Below, in pieces: positions 53,810 to 64,000 of a stretch of DNA of 64,000 bases. The stretch covers positions 13,520,001 through 13,584,000 of the forward strand of contig JAKCOZ010000016.1 in assembly GCA_022605955.1 (NCBI GenBank). Direction: 5' to 3'. Origin of the DNA: Rallus limicola (taxonomy: Eukaryota > Chordata > Aves > Gruiformes > Rallidae). Every line of letters begins with the position of its first letter. Position 1 is the stretch's first letter. A program made the translations under genes and the position numbers. The notes under the pieces were generated by a model that was not told where the DNA came from, ran no database searches, and was given only the letters and a program-made list of their open reading frames with translations.

Positions 53810-54297
53810 GTAAGGAATTGTATGTTTCTGCAGTTAAGTAACTTCATGTGCATGTGTGTGTGGTGCTGGGATAAACACAGCTCAAAATTCTCTCTGACCA
53901 CGTCCCTCTTGAAATAAGTGGAATATTTTCCAGATACACAATTCAATTGATGGGGAAAGAAGTGTGATTTCTGCTTTGCTTTGTATTTGATGGTTTACCC
54001 AAATGGATTGGTAAACTCTGTGCAAGCTTTCTTTTCATTTCAGTCCTTAAGAGCCCATTCTGTTTCATAGTAGGTGACAACACATTCTTTTCTTTCCCTT
54101 CTTCTCAGCTGGTGAAGTGTACTCCAGAGATGCTGAGAGACAAAAGAGAAAAAAACCCATTATATCCGGAGGCTGTGATGCTAGTGTCTTTTCTGCACTG
54201 CAGGTCACAGTACTCCTCTAGTATATAGGAGCTATAAGTGTCTTGGGGACCTGAACTTACCTGTTGCTACTACTGTATTACATTTTAAATTGTATAG
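53810..54297 (+). other. Intron 21 with a poison-exon candidate
   Basis: 488-base intron. Bases 54109-54203 look like an exon (long pyrimidine tract, CTCAG acceptor, CAG|gtcaca donor) but would shift the frame (see findings). Confidence 0.7.
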
Positions 54298-54457
54298 GCT
54301 TATCAGCCCCTGTGCCTAGAGGAAGAAAAGGAAAAAAAGTGAAGACCCAGGCTAGCACTTTTGATATACACAAAGCAGAATGGCTTCGAAAATACAATCC
54401 AGAACATCTGTTGCAAGATGAAGGATACAAAAAGCACATAAAACACCACTGCAACAA
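54298..54457 (+). CDS. CHD9: CHD9 exon, basic linker after SANT
   Basis: 160 bases, phase 1 in, phase 2 out (AA|gtaagc). [17 protein letters not shown] is a short basic patch, then [18 protein letters not shown], a helical segment shared by CHD7 and CHD9. Confidence 0.96.
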
Positions 54458-55382
54458 GTAAGCCATAGCTAAATCTGAATCTCTTTCAATTTTTGTGCAG
54501 GTTCCTTTTTCTTGTAATTCCTCATTGTTTTAAAAGACTTGAAAACACTTGCATCACTATGAAGAAACAAGTTGAAATGCTGGTAGCTTGATTAGAATAA
54601 ATAGGTTGCAGTATGTTAGCAGGTGATGTGAGTTATTTCACATAGAAGATAAATCTGTTTCTTATTTTTAAAGGAATGTACATTTTATATCTGTATAGAA
54701 ACTGATCTTGCAGGCATGTTTGGGGAGCCTAGGAGCAGCCAACGTATTAGAGAGTCTGGGAGTGCTTAGCAAAGAAGCAGGAAGCACTAAATAGTTGCCC
54801 CTCAATCTCCTGCTGTGTACCTGGCATGCTTTCTGGGCTTCTGAGTGTCTGAGCTTACTAGCTTGCTGCAGGCTCATTGAAAACCACGAGTGAGGTTGGT
54901 TTAGATAAACCATTTTTCTGTAGCAAAACTTGGCATCCTGTGCTCGAAAACTGTAGTCAAGAGTTGGGATAAAGTGTAAAGAAGCCACTGGGGTCATGCA
55001 ACAAGTTCTGAGTGAGAAGGAATGAAAAAGTGATGTGAAAGATGTTCATTGTCAACCCTCTCAGATCTTTCTGAGGTAATCATCCAGGCAGGAAAAGGTA
55101 AATGGCAGTTTGTTCTCATCAGTGTTTTATGAAACAAGTTCTGCTGGCCCTGGTCTTTGTCTAAGATTTGGAAGAATGTTTGTAATGAAACAATTTGTGA
55201 GAGTGGTTGTGATAGGAACTGTTAGGTGACTTGAATTAGAGGTTATCTCCCCTTACAACTGAAGGAAATATGTTTTAGGAAAATTACTTGAAAGCTTTTT
55301 GATATTATAGGGGAAAAAAACCCACACACAAATATTGAAAGCTTCTAGAGTACTAATATTTATATTTCTTTTGTTTGCTTAG
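54458..55382 (+). other. Intron 22: nothing recognised
   Basis: 925-base intron with no supportable feature. Confidence 0.75.
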
Positions 55383-55472
55383 GGTCTTGCTTCGAGTAAG
55401 AATGCTGTATTACTTAAAACAAGAAGTCATTGGTAATGAATTCCAAAAGGTCTTTGATGGAATTGATGCGAG
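55383..55472 (+). CDS. CHD9: CHD9 exon, SLIDE-like helix
   Basis: 90 bases, phase 2 in, phase 2 out (AG|gtaaac). VLLRVRMLYYLKQEVIG is a long amphipathic helix, plausibly part of the SLIDE-like half of the DNA-binding region. Confidence 0.95.
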
Positions 55473-56463
55473 GTAAACTATAGAGAGGGGGTGGTTTTTT
55501 CCTTATTTTAAACGGAAACTATCAAATTCAGAGATCTTCCTAATCCCAAATAAGAAACCAAATATTTATATCCTTAGGCTGCGAGAAAAATGCTTTAATT
55601 TACCAAACACTTTGGATCATTCCTATTTATGAGTCTATCTATAAAGTAAAATTATTAAATAGCCTGAAAAAAATGAATGAAAGAAAAAAAACCCCACATT
55701 TAACATTTTAATTGGTGGGCTTTTCCTGCCTCTTTACACAAACTTGTGGTTATGTGTTACATATTCTATTAATTTATATTATTTTTTACAAAAGTAAATA
55801 TTTCCATTTGGAAATGAAGGGAACTCACTGCTCTGCTGCAGGATAAAAGCTAGTTTGATTCAGAAAGCTGTTACAGGCATTCATGGAAGAACAGTCCATT
55901 CAGTGTTACTGAACACAAAAGCAGAAAACCTTGGTTTGCTGAGTTTTGTAAGCACAAACTTCTGGGCTTTGGCAGCGTTTACTGAGAAGGGAAGAATTTT
56001 CTGTATGCTGCTTTTGTTTTCATATTCTTTCTCTGTTGCTGCTTTCTGTCAGATACAAAATACCAAGGTGTTTGAGTACCTTGTAGTGCTCTTCTGAGGG
56101 TGTTATTGAATGCAGAGATGAAAACAGAGTTATAGAGTTTTATCTAGGTTATCAAAATTATTCTTAACACTGTAAAGTGTGGCTTGGGTAACTCTTAGTA
56201 GCATAACCATCCACTTGTTAACTGCTACTTGCTATTAAATATCTAAGTACATTAAAAAATCAAATATTTAAATCCTAGGAAACTTTCCAATCTTAAAAAT
56301 AACCTTTAAATGGATTTGTTGGAAATAGAATGTTGTATATATGTGTTTGAAGAGAGAAGTTTAAAAATCCCACATAGAGTACAAGTACACAAAGAGAAAA
56401 TAAAAATGCATTTCTGCCTTGGAACATTATTGATGTTGGTGCCCTGTTGGTGATTCTCCTTAG
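55473..56463 (+). other. Intron 23: nothing recognised
   Basis: 991-base AT-rich intron without a supportable feature. Confidence 0.75.
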
Positions 56464-56567
56464 TGAAATCGATGTTTGGGTCCCTGAGCCAGATCACTCT
56501 GAAGTCCCTGCTGAGTGGTGGGATGCAGATGCAGATAAATCCCTTCTAATTGGAGTTTTTAAACATG
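56464..56567 (+). CDS. CHD9: CHD9 exon, SANT-like repeat
   Basis: 104 bases, phase 2 in, phase 1 out. [18 protein letters not shown] and [10 protein letters not shown] are the start of a second SANT-like fold. The following intron (56568-56695) is only 128 bases. Confidence 0.96.
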
Positions 56568-56695
56568 GTGAGTAATATGGATGACTACATATGTGCTTCT
56601 CCACCCCTCAGTGTAAGCACCCTACCTACACTTAGGTCTTTTTATAGCTTACTCTGAAAGCTGAACTTGTGCCACTTTTTTTTTTTCCTTCATAG

Positions 56696-56813
56696 GTTAT
56701 GAAAAATACAACACTATCAGAGCAGACCCAGCGCTGTGCTTCTTGGAAAGGGTTGGCAAACCAGATGAAAAAGCAGTTGCAGCTGAACAGAGAGCAAATG
56801 ATTACATTGATGG
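56696..56813 (+). CDS. CHD9: CHD9 exon, SANT-like repeat, second half
   Basis: 118 bases, phase 1 in, phase 2 out (GG|gtagga). [20 protein letters not shown] completes the fold begun in the previous exon. Confidence 0.96.
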
Positions 56814-57468
56814 GTAGGAGCATGTAAAAATGGGTGTGAATTTTGGGGGGCATAAAGTAAAAAAGACTGAAATTGTTCTGCTTTATTGTTGTCTTAATTG
56901 GTTTTATGCTAGTTCAGTGCCATTGTTGTGAGGAATGCTACTTGGATTTTATTCCCAGAGAGTGGAAAGCAGAGTTTGGAACAGTGTCACAGAACAACTG
57001 AAGTTTGGGATTTCATAGTTACAGGAAAAAGTGCAGCAGCTTGTTAGAAGGACTGTACTTTGTGTTGCTGTATCAAGAATAACGCTTAGACACTGAAGTG
57101 TAAAAAAAGCCTTCATAGGCTGGGTGCTACGGACCTATTTAACTTGATTTCAGGTCGCTCAGCTTGGTGTATTAGTCTTGTGTAGCTAACCAGTGACCCC
57201 AGTAGATCAGTTTGAGTATCGCTGCTGAGAGGGGGAACTGCCTTTATTCATGCCCTCATCAGAGGGGTTGGCAGCTGTGCTCATAGAGAACAACTTTGAA
57301 TGAGACAGGAATTTGAGGCCAAAGCAGCTGTGGAGTATTTTTCACCTTTTAAATAGAAAATGAAATACAGTATCTCTAACTAACTTTACATTAATTTTAC
57401 TTAATGGAAAAGAGCATAAGGACTTGTAAAATATTAAAATAGGGTTTTCTGTCTTGAAATTTGAACAG
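56814..57468 (+). other. Intron 25: nothing recognised
   Basis: 655-base intron with no supportable feature. Confidence 0.75.
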
Positions 57469-57526
57469 GGACGTAGAAGATCCAGAATATAAACCAGCAC
57501 CGGCAATGTTTAAGGATGATATAGAG
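57469..57526 (+). CDS. CHD9: CHD9 microexon-sized linker exon
   Basis: 58 bases, phase 2 in, phase 0 out (GAG|gtatag, a poor donor). DVEDPEYKPAPAMFKDDIE is an acidic linker between SANT-like folds. Confidence 0.95.
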
Positions 57527-57840
57527 GTATAGTAGACATCTATTAATAGCTCCTTTTAACACGCCTAGAATGCAAAACTTCCACCTTTTTGTTGAGCAAA
57601 TGGTTAAATTTTCTGTATTTCTCTAAATTGATAGAAGTTACCTGTGCAGATCTGCAATTGGGGGTGAGTGCAATGGGAACAAATTGTTGTACAGTTGTGT
57701 TGTATGCCTCTTTAGTCACCAAAATATGCATCACTCATGTTCTTTGTCATATTCATAAATTCTCTGCAAGATGTAAGCTCAACTTAAATCTCTGAAGAGG
57801 GCTGTGTTTTGAATTTTGCTTTGCTTTTTGTTCTCCACAG
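57527..57840 (+). other. Intron 26: nothing recognised
   Basis: 314 bases, ends TTGTTCTCCACAG. Nothing else seen. Confidence 0.75.
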
Positions 57841-57883
57841 GATGATGTTTCTTCCCCAGGTGACTTAGTAATAGCGGATGGAG
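57841..57883 (+). CDS. CHD9: CHD9 43-base linker exon
   Basis: 43 bases, phase 0 in, phase 1 out (G|gtaaat). Encodes DDVSSPGDLVIADG, an acidic linker. It is the smallest exon here. The next intron (57884-58033) is 150 bases. Confidence 0.94.
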
Positions 57884-58033
57884 GTAAATACATAAAGCTT
57901 CAAATCTGAACCCTATTTTGAATTGTTTGGTTCCCCTAACTCTTAGAGTGTTTTTAGATGGCCTAGTGTAGATCCCACAGGCACCAGCAATTACTTCATT
58001 CTTTCTTTTCTTGATGACTTTCTGTTAATACAG

Positions 58034-58253
58034 ATGGACAAATGATGGAAGGGGACAAAATCTATTGGCCCACTCAGTCTGCCTTAACAACGCGTCTTCG
58101 CCGCCTAATAACAGCCTACCAACGGACAAGTAAAAACAGGCAGGCCCAGCAGATCCAGCCAGCGTTCCCAATACAAACCAGTATGATGCAGCCTCCCTAT
58201 GAAGAAGCTGCTCTAAATCCAAAGATGGCTGCTAAGATTGAAAGGCAGCAAAG
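58034..58253 (+). CDS. CHD9: CHD9 exon, basic/Gln-rich helix region
   Basis: 220 bases, phase 1 in, phase 2 out (AG|gtatgt). KIYWPTQSALTTRLRRLITA forms a basic helix, then a Gln/Pro-rich stretch. The following intron (58254-58437) is 184 bases. Confidence 0.96.
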
Positions 58254-58437
58254 GTATGTGCAGCATGCAAATATACGCTTGCAGTGCCTGCTTAGATAAA
58301 AAACTGAAGGTACTTTATACTAAAGAAACTTAGGTCAAGACCAAAGATATTTTTATATTGAAGAGGTGATAATTGCTTGCTACGTGAAGTAGTGAAGGAA
58401 ATGACAGAATTTTCTTTTTTTTTCCTCATTGATCAAG

Positions 58438-58640
58438 ATGGACAAGAAGAGAAGAAGCAGATTTCTACAGAGTTGTGTCTACGTTTGGAGTAGTGTTTGA
58501 CCCCGAAAGGGGACGATTTGATTGGACCAAATTTAGAGCGATGGCTAGGCTGCATAAGAAAACTGATGAGAGCTTAGAGAAGTACTTGTATGCATTTATG
58601 TCGATGTGCAGGAGAGTCTGTCGTCTCCCCTCAAAAGAAG
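58438..58640 (+). CDS. CHD9: CHD9 exon, Myb/SANT-like domain
   Basis: 203 bases, phase 2 in, phase 1 out (G|gtgggt). [18 protein letters not shown] and [15 protein letters not shown] have the Myb/SANT helix pattern. Nearly identical in CHD6-9 as I recall. The following intron (58641-58868) is 228 bases, and its end is in frame with the next exon from 58814, which is a likely chance extension. Confidence 0.97.
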
Positions 58641-58868
58641 GTGGGTGTACATATTTTTACTTTTATCTTTAATTTCTGTTGCCAGCACTTAGCTTTGAAA
58701 ATATTCAACATAAAAATGGAGGAGAAGGAAATGGGGAAACTGTAAAATCGGAGGCTTGTCATGGGGAGGCACATTAACTGAATAAAACCATCTACTTGTA
58801 GTATTGATTTGCAGTGACAGCTGGTGGGGTTTTTGCCAGACTCTCACATTTGTTTTGTTTTAATCCAG

Positions 58869-59777
58869 AACTCGTAGACCCAAACATTTTCATCCAGCCA
58901 ATTACAGAGGAGCGTGCTTCTCGGACTTTGTATCGCATTGAACTCCTAAGGAAGGTGCGAGAACAGGCTCTTAGACACCCACAGTTGTTTGAGCGACTAA
59001 AATTGTGCCAGCCAAACCCAGACCTGCCTGTCTGGTGGGAGTGTGGGACTCATGACAGGGATTTACTTATTGGAGCTGCTAAACATGGAGTTAGCAGGAC
59101 AGATTACCATATTCTTCGTGACCCCGAACTCTCATTTATGTCTGCCCAGAGGAACTATAATCAAAATAAAGTGGCACTCTCAAGGACTTCTACTCCACTC
59201 TTGCATCAGTACCAGATGGCATTATCTGCTTCTCCTCTCACACCTCAGTCAAGAATGTCGGATGCTAAACTGAATGCTTTTGAGGACCCAAAAGCTAAAA
59301 ATGAAAATCTGAAAGAGGACCTTCAGTCTTCTGAAGAGGAATCTATGTCTACAGAGGAGACACAGACAATAATGAAATCGGAACCTTTGAGTCCAAAAAA
59401 TGGCACAGCAGTACAAAATACAGACCACAAACCTAGCATGAAGACTGAAACGGACAGGCGCATGGTGGCAGCAAGGACAGAGCCTCTAACTCCAAACCCA
59501 GCTTCCAAAAAACAGAGAGTCAGCAAAAGGGGATCTGACTCTAGCTCTGACTCAGACTCTGACTCAGATAGATCATCCTGTTCTTCCAGGTCATCATCTT
59601 CATCCTCTTCATCTTCCTCATCTTGTTCACATTCTCGATCAGGCTCTAGCTCTTCATCATCTTCATCTTGTTCTTCAGCATCTTCATCCTCATCTTCTTC
59701 GTCCTCATCTTCATCGTCGTCGTCATCATCATCATCTGAAGAGAGTGATAGTGATGAAGAGGAGGCACAGAAACGTG
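58869..59777 (+). CDS. CHD9: CHD9 large exon with Ser-rich linker
   Basis: 909 bases, phase 1 in, phase 1 out (G|gtatgt), the longest exon here. The first third ([15 protein letters not shown] through [20 protein letters not shown]) is a folded SANT-like segment. The rest is disordered: two paired motifs, MKSEPLSP (59372-59395) and ARTEPLTP (59471-59494), then a Ser/Asp run from 59534 to 59737 encoded by interrupted TCA/TCT/TCC codons, and an acidic end. The first motif fits the phospho-dependent SUMO consensus. The serine run is expected to be length-variable. Confidence 0.96.
59534..59737 (+). repeat. CHD9: Coding serine tract (trinucleotide-type repeat)
   Basis: Sixty-eight codons, mostly Ser with Asp at the start, in imperfect TCN repeats. 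Codon mixing (TCA, TCT, TCC, TCG, AGC) slows slippage, but the last 35 or so bases have near-perfect TCG/TCA repeats. Confidence 0.9.
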
Positions 59778-61673
59778 GTATGTGTGTAGTCTTACTTCTG
59801 CAGTATAACTTTTAAACTGAATAAGTTTATTCTTAGTGGAAAAATGTCTAAAAAAGGATATTCAATCCCACAAAAGTAGACTTTGAGTTAGAACAGCATT
59901 TTCTTGCTTCATATGAGTGCCTGAGATGAGATAGTGAGGATTTGTTGGTTGATTCCCTAAGCAAGATTACTGTGCATGTGGTTGAGATGTTGGAGGACAA
60001 CTGAAGGGCTAATGTTTTCTGGGAAGATACACATTGTGTGTATTCCCTACTGCCGTTCCTTTATCCTCCTAATTACAAAGATTCTTTTGGTTTCCCTGTT
60101 TGTGTTACTACTCTTACTCACCAGTCTTTGTATGTGCTTTCATGAACTCTGCATGCTTCCTCTGTCCAAGCTGTAATGTAAACCACTGCTGTTCTGGCTA
60201 ACCGGAGGTGTACATGCACCAAAAATTTTCAAATGCTTAAAAAAGTATATACCTGCTCAGGAAGCAGTTGTACAGCATAGGGCTGAATAGCACAGAGATG
60301 CTTTTGAAAGCTTCAGAGTAGAAGCAAAAACCTATGAAAGTGAAGTGACTTAAAATTTTCAATAAGCCAACTGATGGCTATTTAAGACATTTATTTCTTT
60401 GATACTGTGAAGTGTACCCCATGGAAGCTCAGAATGTGATAGGATTTCTCTACTGTGTAATAACACATAGTAATAGAGAAAGGAAGAAGATGAAGTTAGG
60501 CAGTGGGGTTATAGCATAAATAAATAAACAGTTTTTTTCCCCCTAGTACCTCAGAGGAAAAGGCGTTGTGTTAATGGGATGGATCTTCTTGTCTGTGCCA
60601 ATGACAAATGGAAACCATAGGGTTAATTTACTGGGAAGATGATTCCTGGGCAAGTAAAATGCCACTTAAAATGATTAAGAAGCTACTGCCTGTAGCAGTG
60701 GTTAGGACATTTTCAGAGGAAACAGTTGTGTGCAAACATTGCAATAGCAAGAGAAAAGGAATGCTTATGTGACATAAATATTTAGATCTAGATGGTGGAT
60801 ACTATAACATGTGGTACAAGTCCAAATATTAGGCTTGCTTTCTGCCAGTGCAGTCTGTTCAGGCAAGTAATTGTGCCATCCTCAGACTGCAAAATCTTGA
60901 AAGTCGGTCAGCCTTTCTTTCTGTGGCTGTTTTGCTGCAAGTTGAAGAGGTTGGTAAATATTGGGAAATTCTCTGAACCTCATCTGCACTTTTAATTTTA
61001 AGCCCAGCTTTTGTTTCTCAAGATGCACAGTGATCATGGACTTCTGGCAGACCTTTCATGTTTGAAATATCTTTTAAGGGAGAGCTGAATTACATTGGAT
61101 GACTTGATACATAGCTATTCTTTAGGACAAATTTGAGTTCTGTAGAATTGTCCCTCAGTAGTCATGGTGCTGATGTCAGAGGACACACTGGAAAAAGTAT
61201 TCTGTGATTAAAATTTAGTAAATTAACTGATGCAGACACATGTTCAAGACATCAGAACATCCAGCATTCCATCCAGTGTATTAAATGCTTTTTTAAAAGT
61301 AGTATCCATGTAGATTTGCCATGTTCTGGTGGTAGACACCTTTTATTTCAATTTAATTCTGTGCTTTAGCGCATGATGGCTTACCAAATCTGTTAAGTAA
61401 GGACAGCCTATGAGATTACTCTGAAATATGCCTGTTTTCAAAGAGCTAAAGGTTTGGCATGGTAAACTCGTGAAATACTAGCAGGAATATGTTAAATGTC
61501 TAGAAAAAGCCTAGCAGTCATTGTGAAAAGCCTAACAGATTAACTTGTACTATTGCCTTTGTGTTTGGACTTTCTCCGAGCATTGTTCTGTGTGGGATGT
61601 TTACTTGAACCTCTTACAATGAATGTTAAACTTCTTTATGACATCAAATAATATTAGTGGTTTTATTTAGCAG
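59778..61673 (+). other. Intron 30: nothing recognised
   Basis: 1.9 kb intron without a supportable gene or repeat. Ends in the tandem acceptor TAGCAG. Confidence 0.75.
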
Positions 61674-61834
61674 AAGGAACCCCGCATATAAAAGCATACG
61701 ATGAGGAGAGTGTAGCCTCTCTGAGTACAACACAGGATGAAACACAGGACAGTTTCCAGATGAACAATGGGACACCAAACTCCAGTTACCTCCTACAAGG
61801 TGGATACATGTTGGCTGCATCCTACTGGCCAAAG
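61674..61834 (+). CDS. CHD9: CHD9 exon with NAGNAG acceptor and GC donor
   Basis: 161 bases, phase 1 in, phase 0 out. Encodes EGTPHIKAYDEESVASLS and ends LAASYWPK. The upstream acceptor is TAG|CAG, so starting at 61671 instead would add one Ala. The donor is AAG|GCAAGT, a GC-AG intron with an otherwise perfect donor. The start at 61674 is chosen because it keeps the length recalled for CHD9. Confidence 0.93.
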
Positions 61835-63940
61835 GCAAGTTTATAGTACTAACTTGAAAACCAAAATTGTTGTGGAAGGTGGGCTGTGGTGTTACTATTC
61901 AATTAAATTCTTTAAAACCATGCCATTGAGTGTGTGGAGATCTAGGGGGGGAGAAAAATCCAACAGCATTTTGTTTGCGGCCAGTTACAGTAAAATCACA
62001 GTGAAGCATTTTCTATGTAAAATAATGAGTGTTCACGTGGGAAACAGAAGTTTAGCAGATGTGTATTTAAGATGAAGAAGGGATAATTGATCAGGTATTT
62101 GGATGGTTTTCAGTCAGTGAGGGGAATTGTTTAGCATAATCCAGAAGAATGTAGAAGATGAAGCACAGCAAGAAATCAGTCCATCTGAATTTTAGAAAAT
62201 ATTTTTTAACAGTAGGACGTCTTCATATCTATATAAACATATTTGTATAAAAACATATATAAAGTGCCTATCACCATATTGATAAACATTCTTTGGACCC
62301 ATGCTGACAGGGGAGGGAAGGACTCAGCCTGTTAGTACCTCAGCTCTGCTTCTTCCAACCAATTTAAAACAACAAAAAAAAAAAAAAAGCCACAAGACTC
62401 TGCTGCCAGCTTGCTTGGCTGCTGTTTAACACTGCTACTCCATCAGGGCTGGAGGGAGACCTATTGTGAATGGCAACAGTTTGCACTGACTTCTCCAGCT
62501 GTGCTGCAGAGCACTGTGAGACACCCACGCTGCGTGTTGAAAGTACAGGCTGGCTGGAGCACTGGTCTAATAAAACTTTTACAGTAACATCGAACTGATT
62601 CAGTAATTGATTCAAGTGAAATTCTAAAGTGTATTTGGAAGGATAATAGTACTAAGTGACTGGATATTAGTCTTGTTTGAAACAAATACTGAATATTTTT
62701 AGCTCTTTGGTTGCATCTGATTTTCTGTGGCTGATGTAGCCTGGAAGATGGCAGAGCAGATATTGTGTCAGATTTTTTTGATGCTTATGTTTTTCAACAG
62801 TTCTGAAGAAGCTTAGGATGTTTTAGCATGTTTAGTGTGTTGCTAGACATATGTTATATGTCCTAGATATATATAAAATGCACACATGCTAGCATTTTAA
62901 TTGAAAAAAAAAATTCAAAATCTCCTTCTGTGAAACAGGCATGAGTTGAAATCAGCTTGAAAACTCAGAGCGAGATCACAAGCTTGTAATGAAGGAAAAG
63001 GTCAAGAGGTTGAGGAAAGTCTGGAAAGGGAGGCAATGCAGGAGACAAAAAGGGTGATGAAAACAGGAAAAACAGATGTAGGATCTGAACTTCAGGAACT
63101 TTTAGCTGTAATTATGTTTGCTCCTGGAAGATGCATTTAAATCTAAATGCTGCTTTCATAATTTTCGAATGTCTCCTGAGAAGGGGAGTACAGCTTTGAT
63201 ATCACAGGTGCTGGGCAGATTGTGAGAAATTATATTTGGAGTGTACAAGAATGTTTTGGGGTTTTTTTTAATATATAAGGGAGTGTCTTGCACTTGTAAA
63301 AAGTTTGCTTATGGAATGGGTAATTTTAGCATTATTTAACAAATAATGGCACTTTGAAATTATCAGAAAACTTGGTAGTTTCTGGAGTCTCTCTATGCTC
63401 AGCTGAGGAGATTATTGATTCTCAGCTGAGATTGTTGGTACTCAAGATCTGTGTGGTATGCAGGTGTGTGAAGTCACATCTCTGGTGTCTAAAGAATGTG
63501 AATGAAGAGTAATGTTTTCTAAAATGAGATGCAAAGAAAAGTATATAGATTGAGTTGCATGAATGCTTTTGCCAGATACGTTATGGTTCTGCTTATGCTT
63601 CCAGAGCCATCAAAGCCAGACCTACAAGTACTACTTGTGTAGTTACCCTAACTTTCCTGTTAAAATCAGTGAGATAAGGTGCTCCAGTCATTTCTAGCTC
63701 CCGGGCCCTGTATAGACAAGTAAGACTGTGTTTGTTACAGGAGGTGAAATGAAGTATTGAGGTGGTTTCACCAACTTTTGCAGGGAATCTGTACAGATTT
63801 AGAAATCTAAAAATAAAGTCCAAGTCCTGTGATGAAAAATACTGCAATTCCTTTTTAGCTGTAGATGGTAATACATAAATGCAGTGTGAGGAGCGTTGGT
63901 AAGCATTACTGTTACCAAAATACTTCCTCTGTTTTTTTAG
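61835..63940 (+). other. Intron 31 (GC-AG): nothing recognised
   Basis: 2.1 kb intron with GC donor at 61835-61836 and acceptor TTTTTTTAG. Contains an A15 tract (62374-62388) and an AT inverted repeat (62843-62866). No gene or clear repeat. Confidence 0.75.
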
Positions 63941-64000
63941 GATCGAGTTATGATAAATCGACTTGACAGTATTTGTCAAACAGTGTTGAAAGGTAAATGG
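63941..64000 (+). CDS. CHD9: CHD9 exon, 5' end (runs off window)
   Basis: Twenty codons in frame to the last base, beginning DRVMINRLDSICQTVLKG. This helix follows the acidic linker in CHD6-9. The exon continues beyond the window. Confidence 0.93.

Noticed and set aside
58814..58868. Upstream in-frame extension of the 909-base exon
   Set aside because: The frame is open but the acceptor TAATCCAG at 58868 fits the CHD9 protein, and including the extension would break the SKEELVDP junction.

Overview
The window is vertebrate nuclear DNA, almost certainly from a bird. It carries a 5'-truncated CR1 retrotransposon with the avian-type 3' end (octamer repeat ending near 50619), a second CR1 remnant, and short AT-rich introns. 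It lies inside one plus-strand gene. Thirty-two exons, all joined in frame, give 5,451 coding bases (1,817 codons) with no stop and with splice phases that agree at every junction. The protein matches the class III CHD remodeller CHD9 (also called CReMM or KISH2) from memory of the family: Lys-rich N-terminal region, two chromodomains, a Snf2 ATPase/helicase, SANT-like segments and a Ser-rich linker. Both ends of the gene lie outside the window. The start codon exon and N-terminal half-exon are upstream, and the C-terminal part with the BRK domains is downstream.

Layout: 1-54 is the 3' end of an N-terminal exon. A 21 kb intron follows (55-21029) and holds a CpG-rich island at about 18.95-20.19 kb. 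Inside that island a 10-codon open segment, starting with an ATG at 19812 and ending at a strong donor, is in the same phase as the upstream exon. It could be an alternative first coding exon. Joined to the exon at 21030 it would create an HMGA-like AT-hook across the splice junction, which is the most interesting observation here. From 21030 to 30258 are two Lys-rich exons. From 33.5 to 38.4 kb are the chromodomains, from 40.4 to 50.0 kb the ATPase, from 51.9 to 58.6 kb the SANT/SLIDE-like DNA-binding region, and at 58.9-59.8 kb a 909-base exon with a serine tract and a phospho-SUMO motif. The exon at 61674 has a tandem NAGNAG acceptor and a GC donor. The window ends inside the next exon.

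The rest is intron. Supported content there is two CR1 pieces, one ancient amniote repeat, simple repeats, several G-quadruplex motifs, a perfect POU-dimer (MORE) palindrome, a candidate CTCF site in the island, and two exon-like segments with good splice signals. One of these is an in-frame 41-codon cassette and the other a frame-shifting 'poison' exon. I found no second gene, tRNA, or viral element on either strand. No intron shows a U12-type donor.
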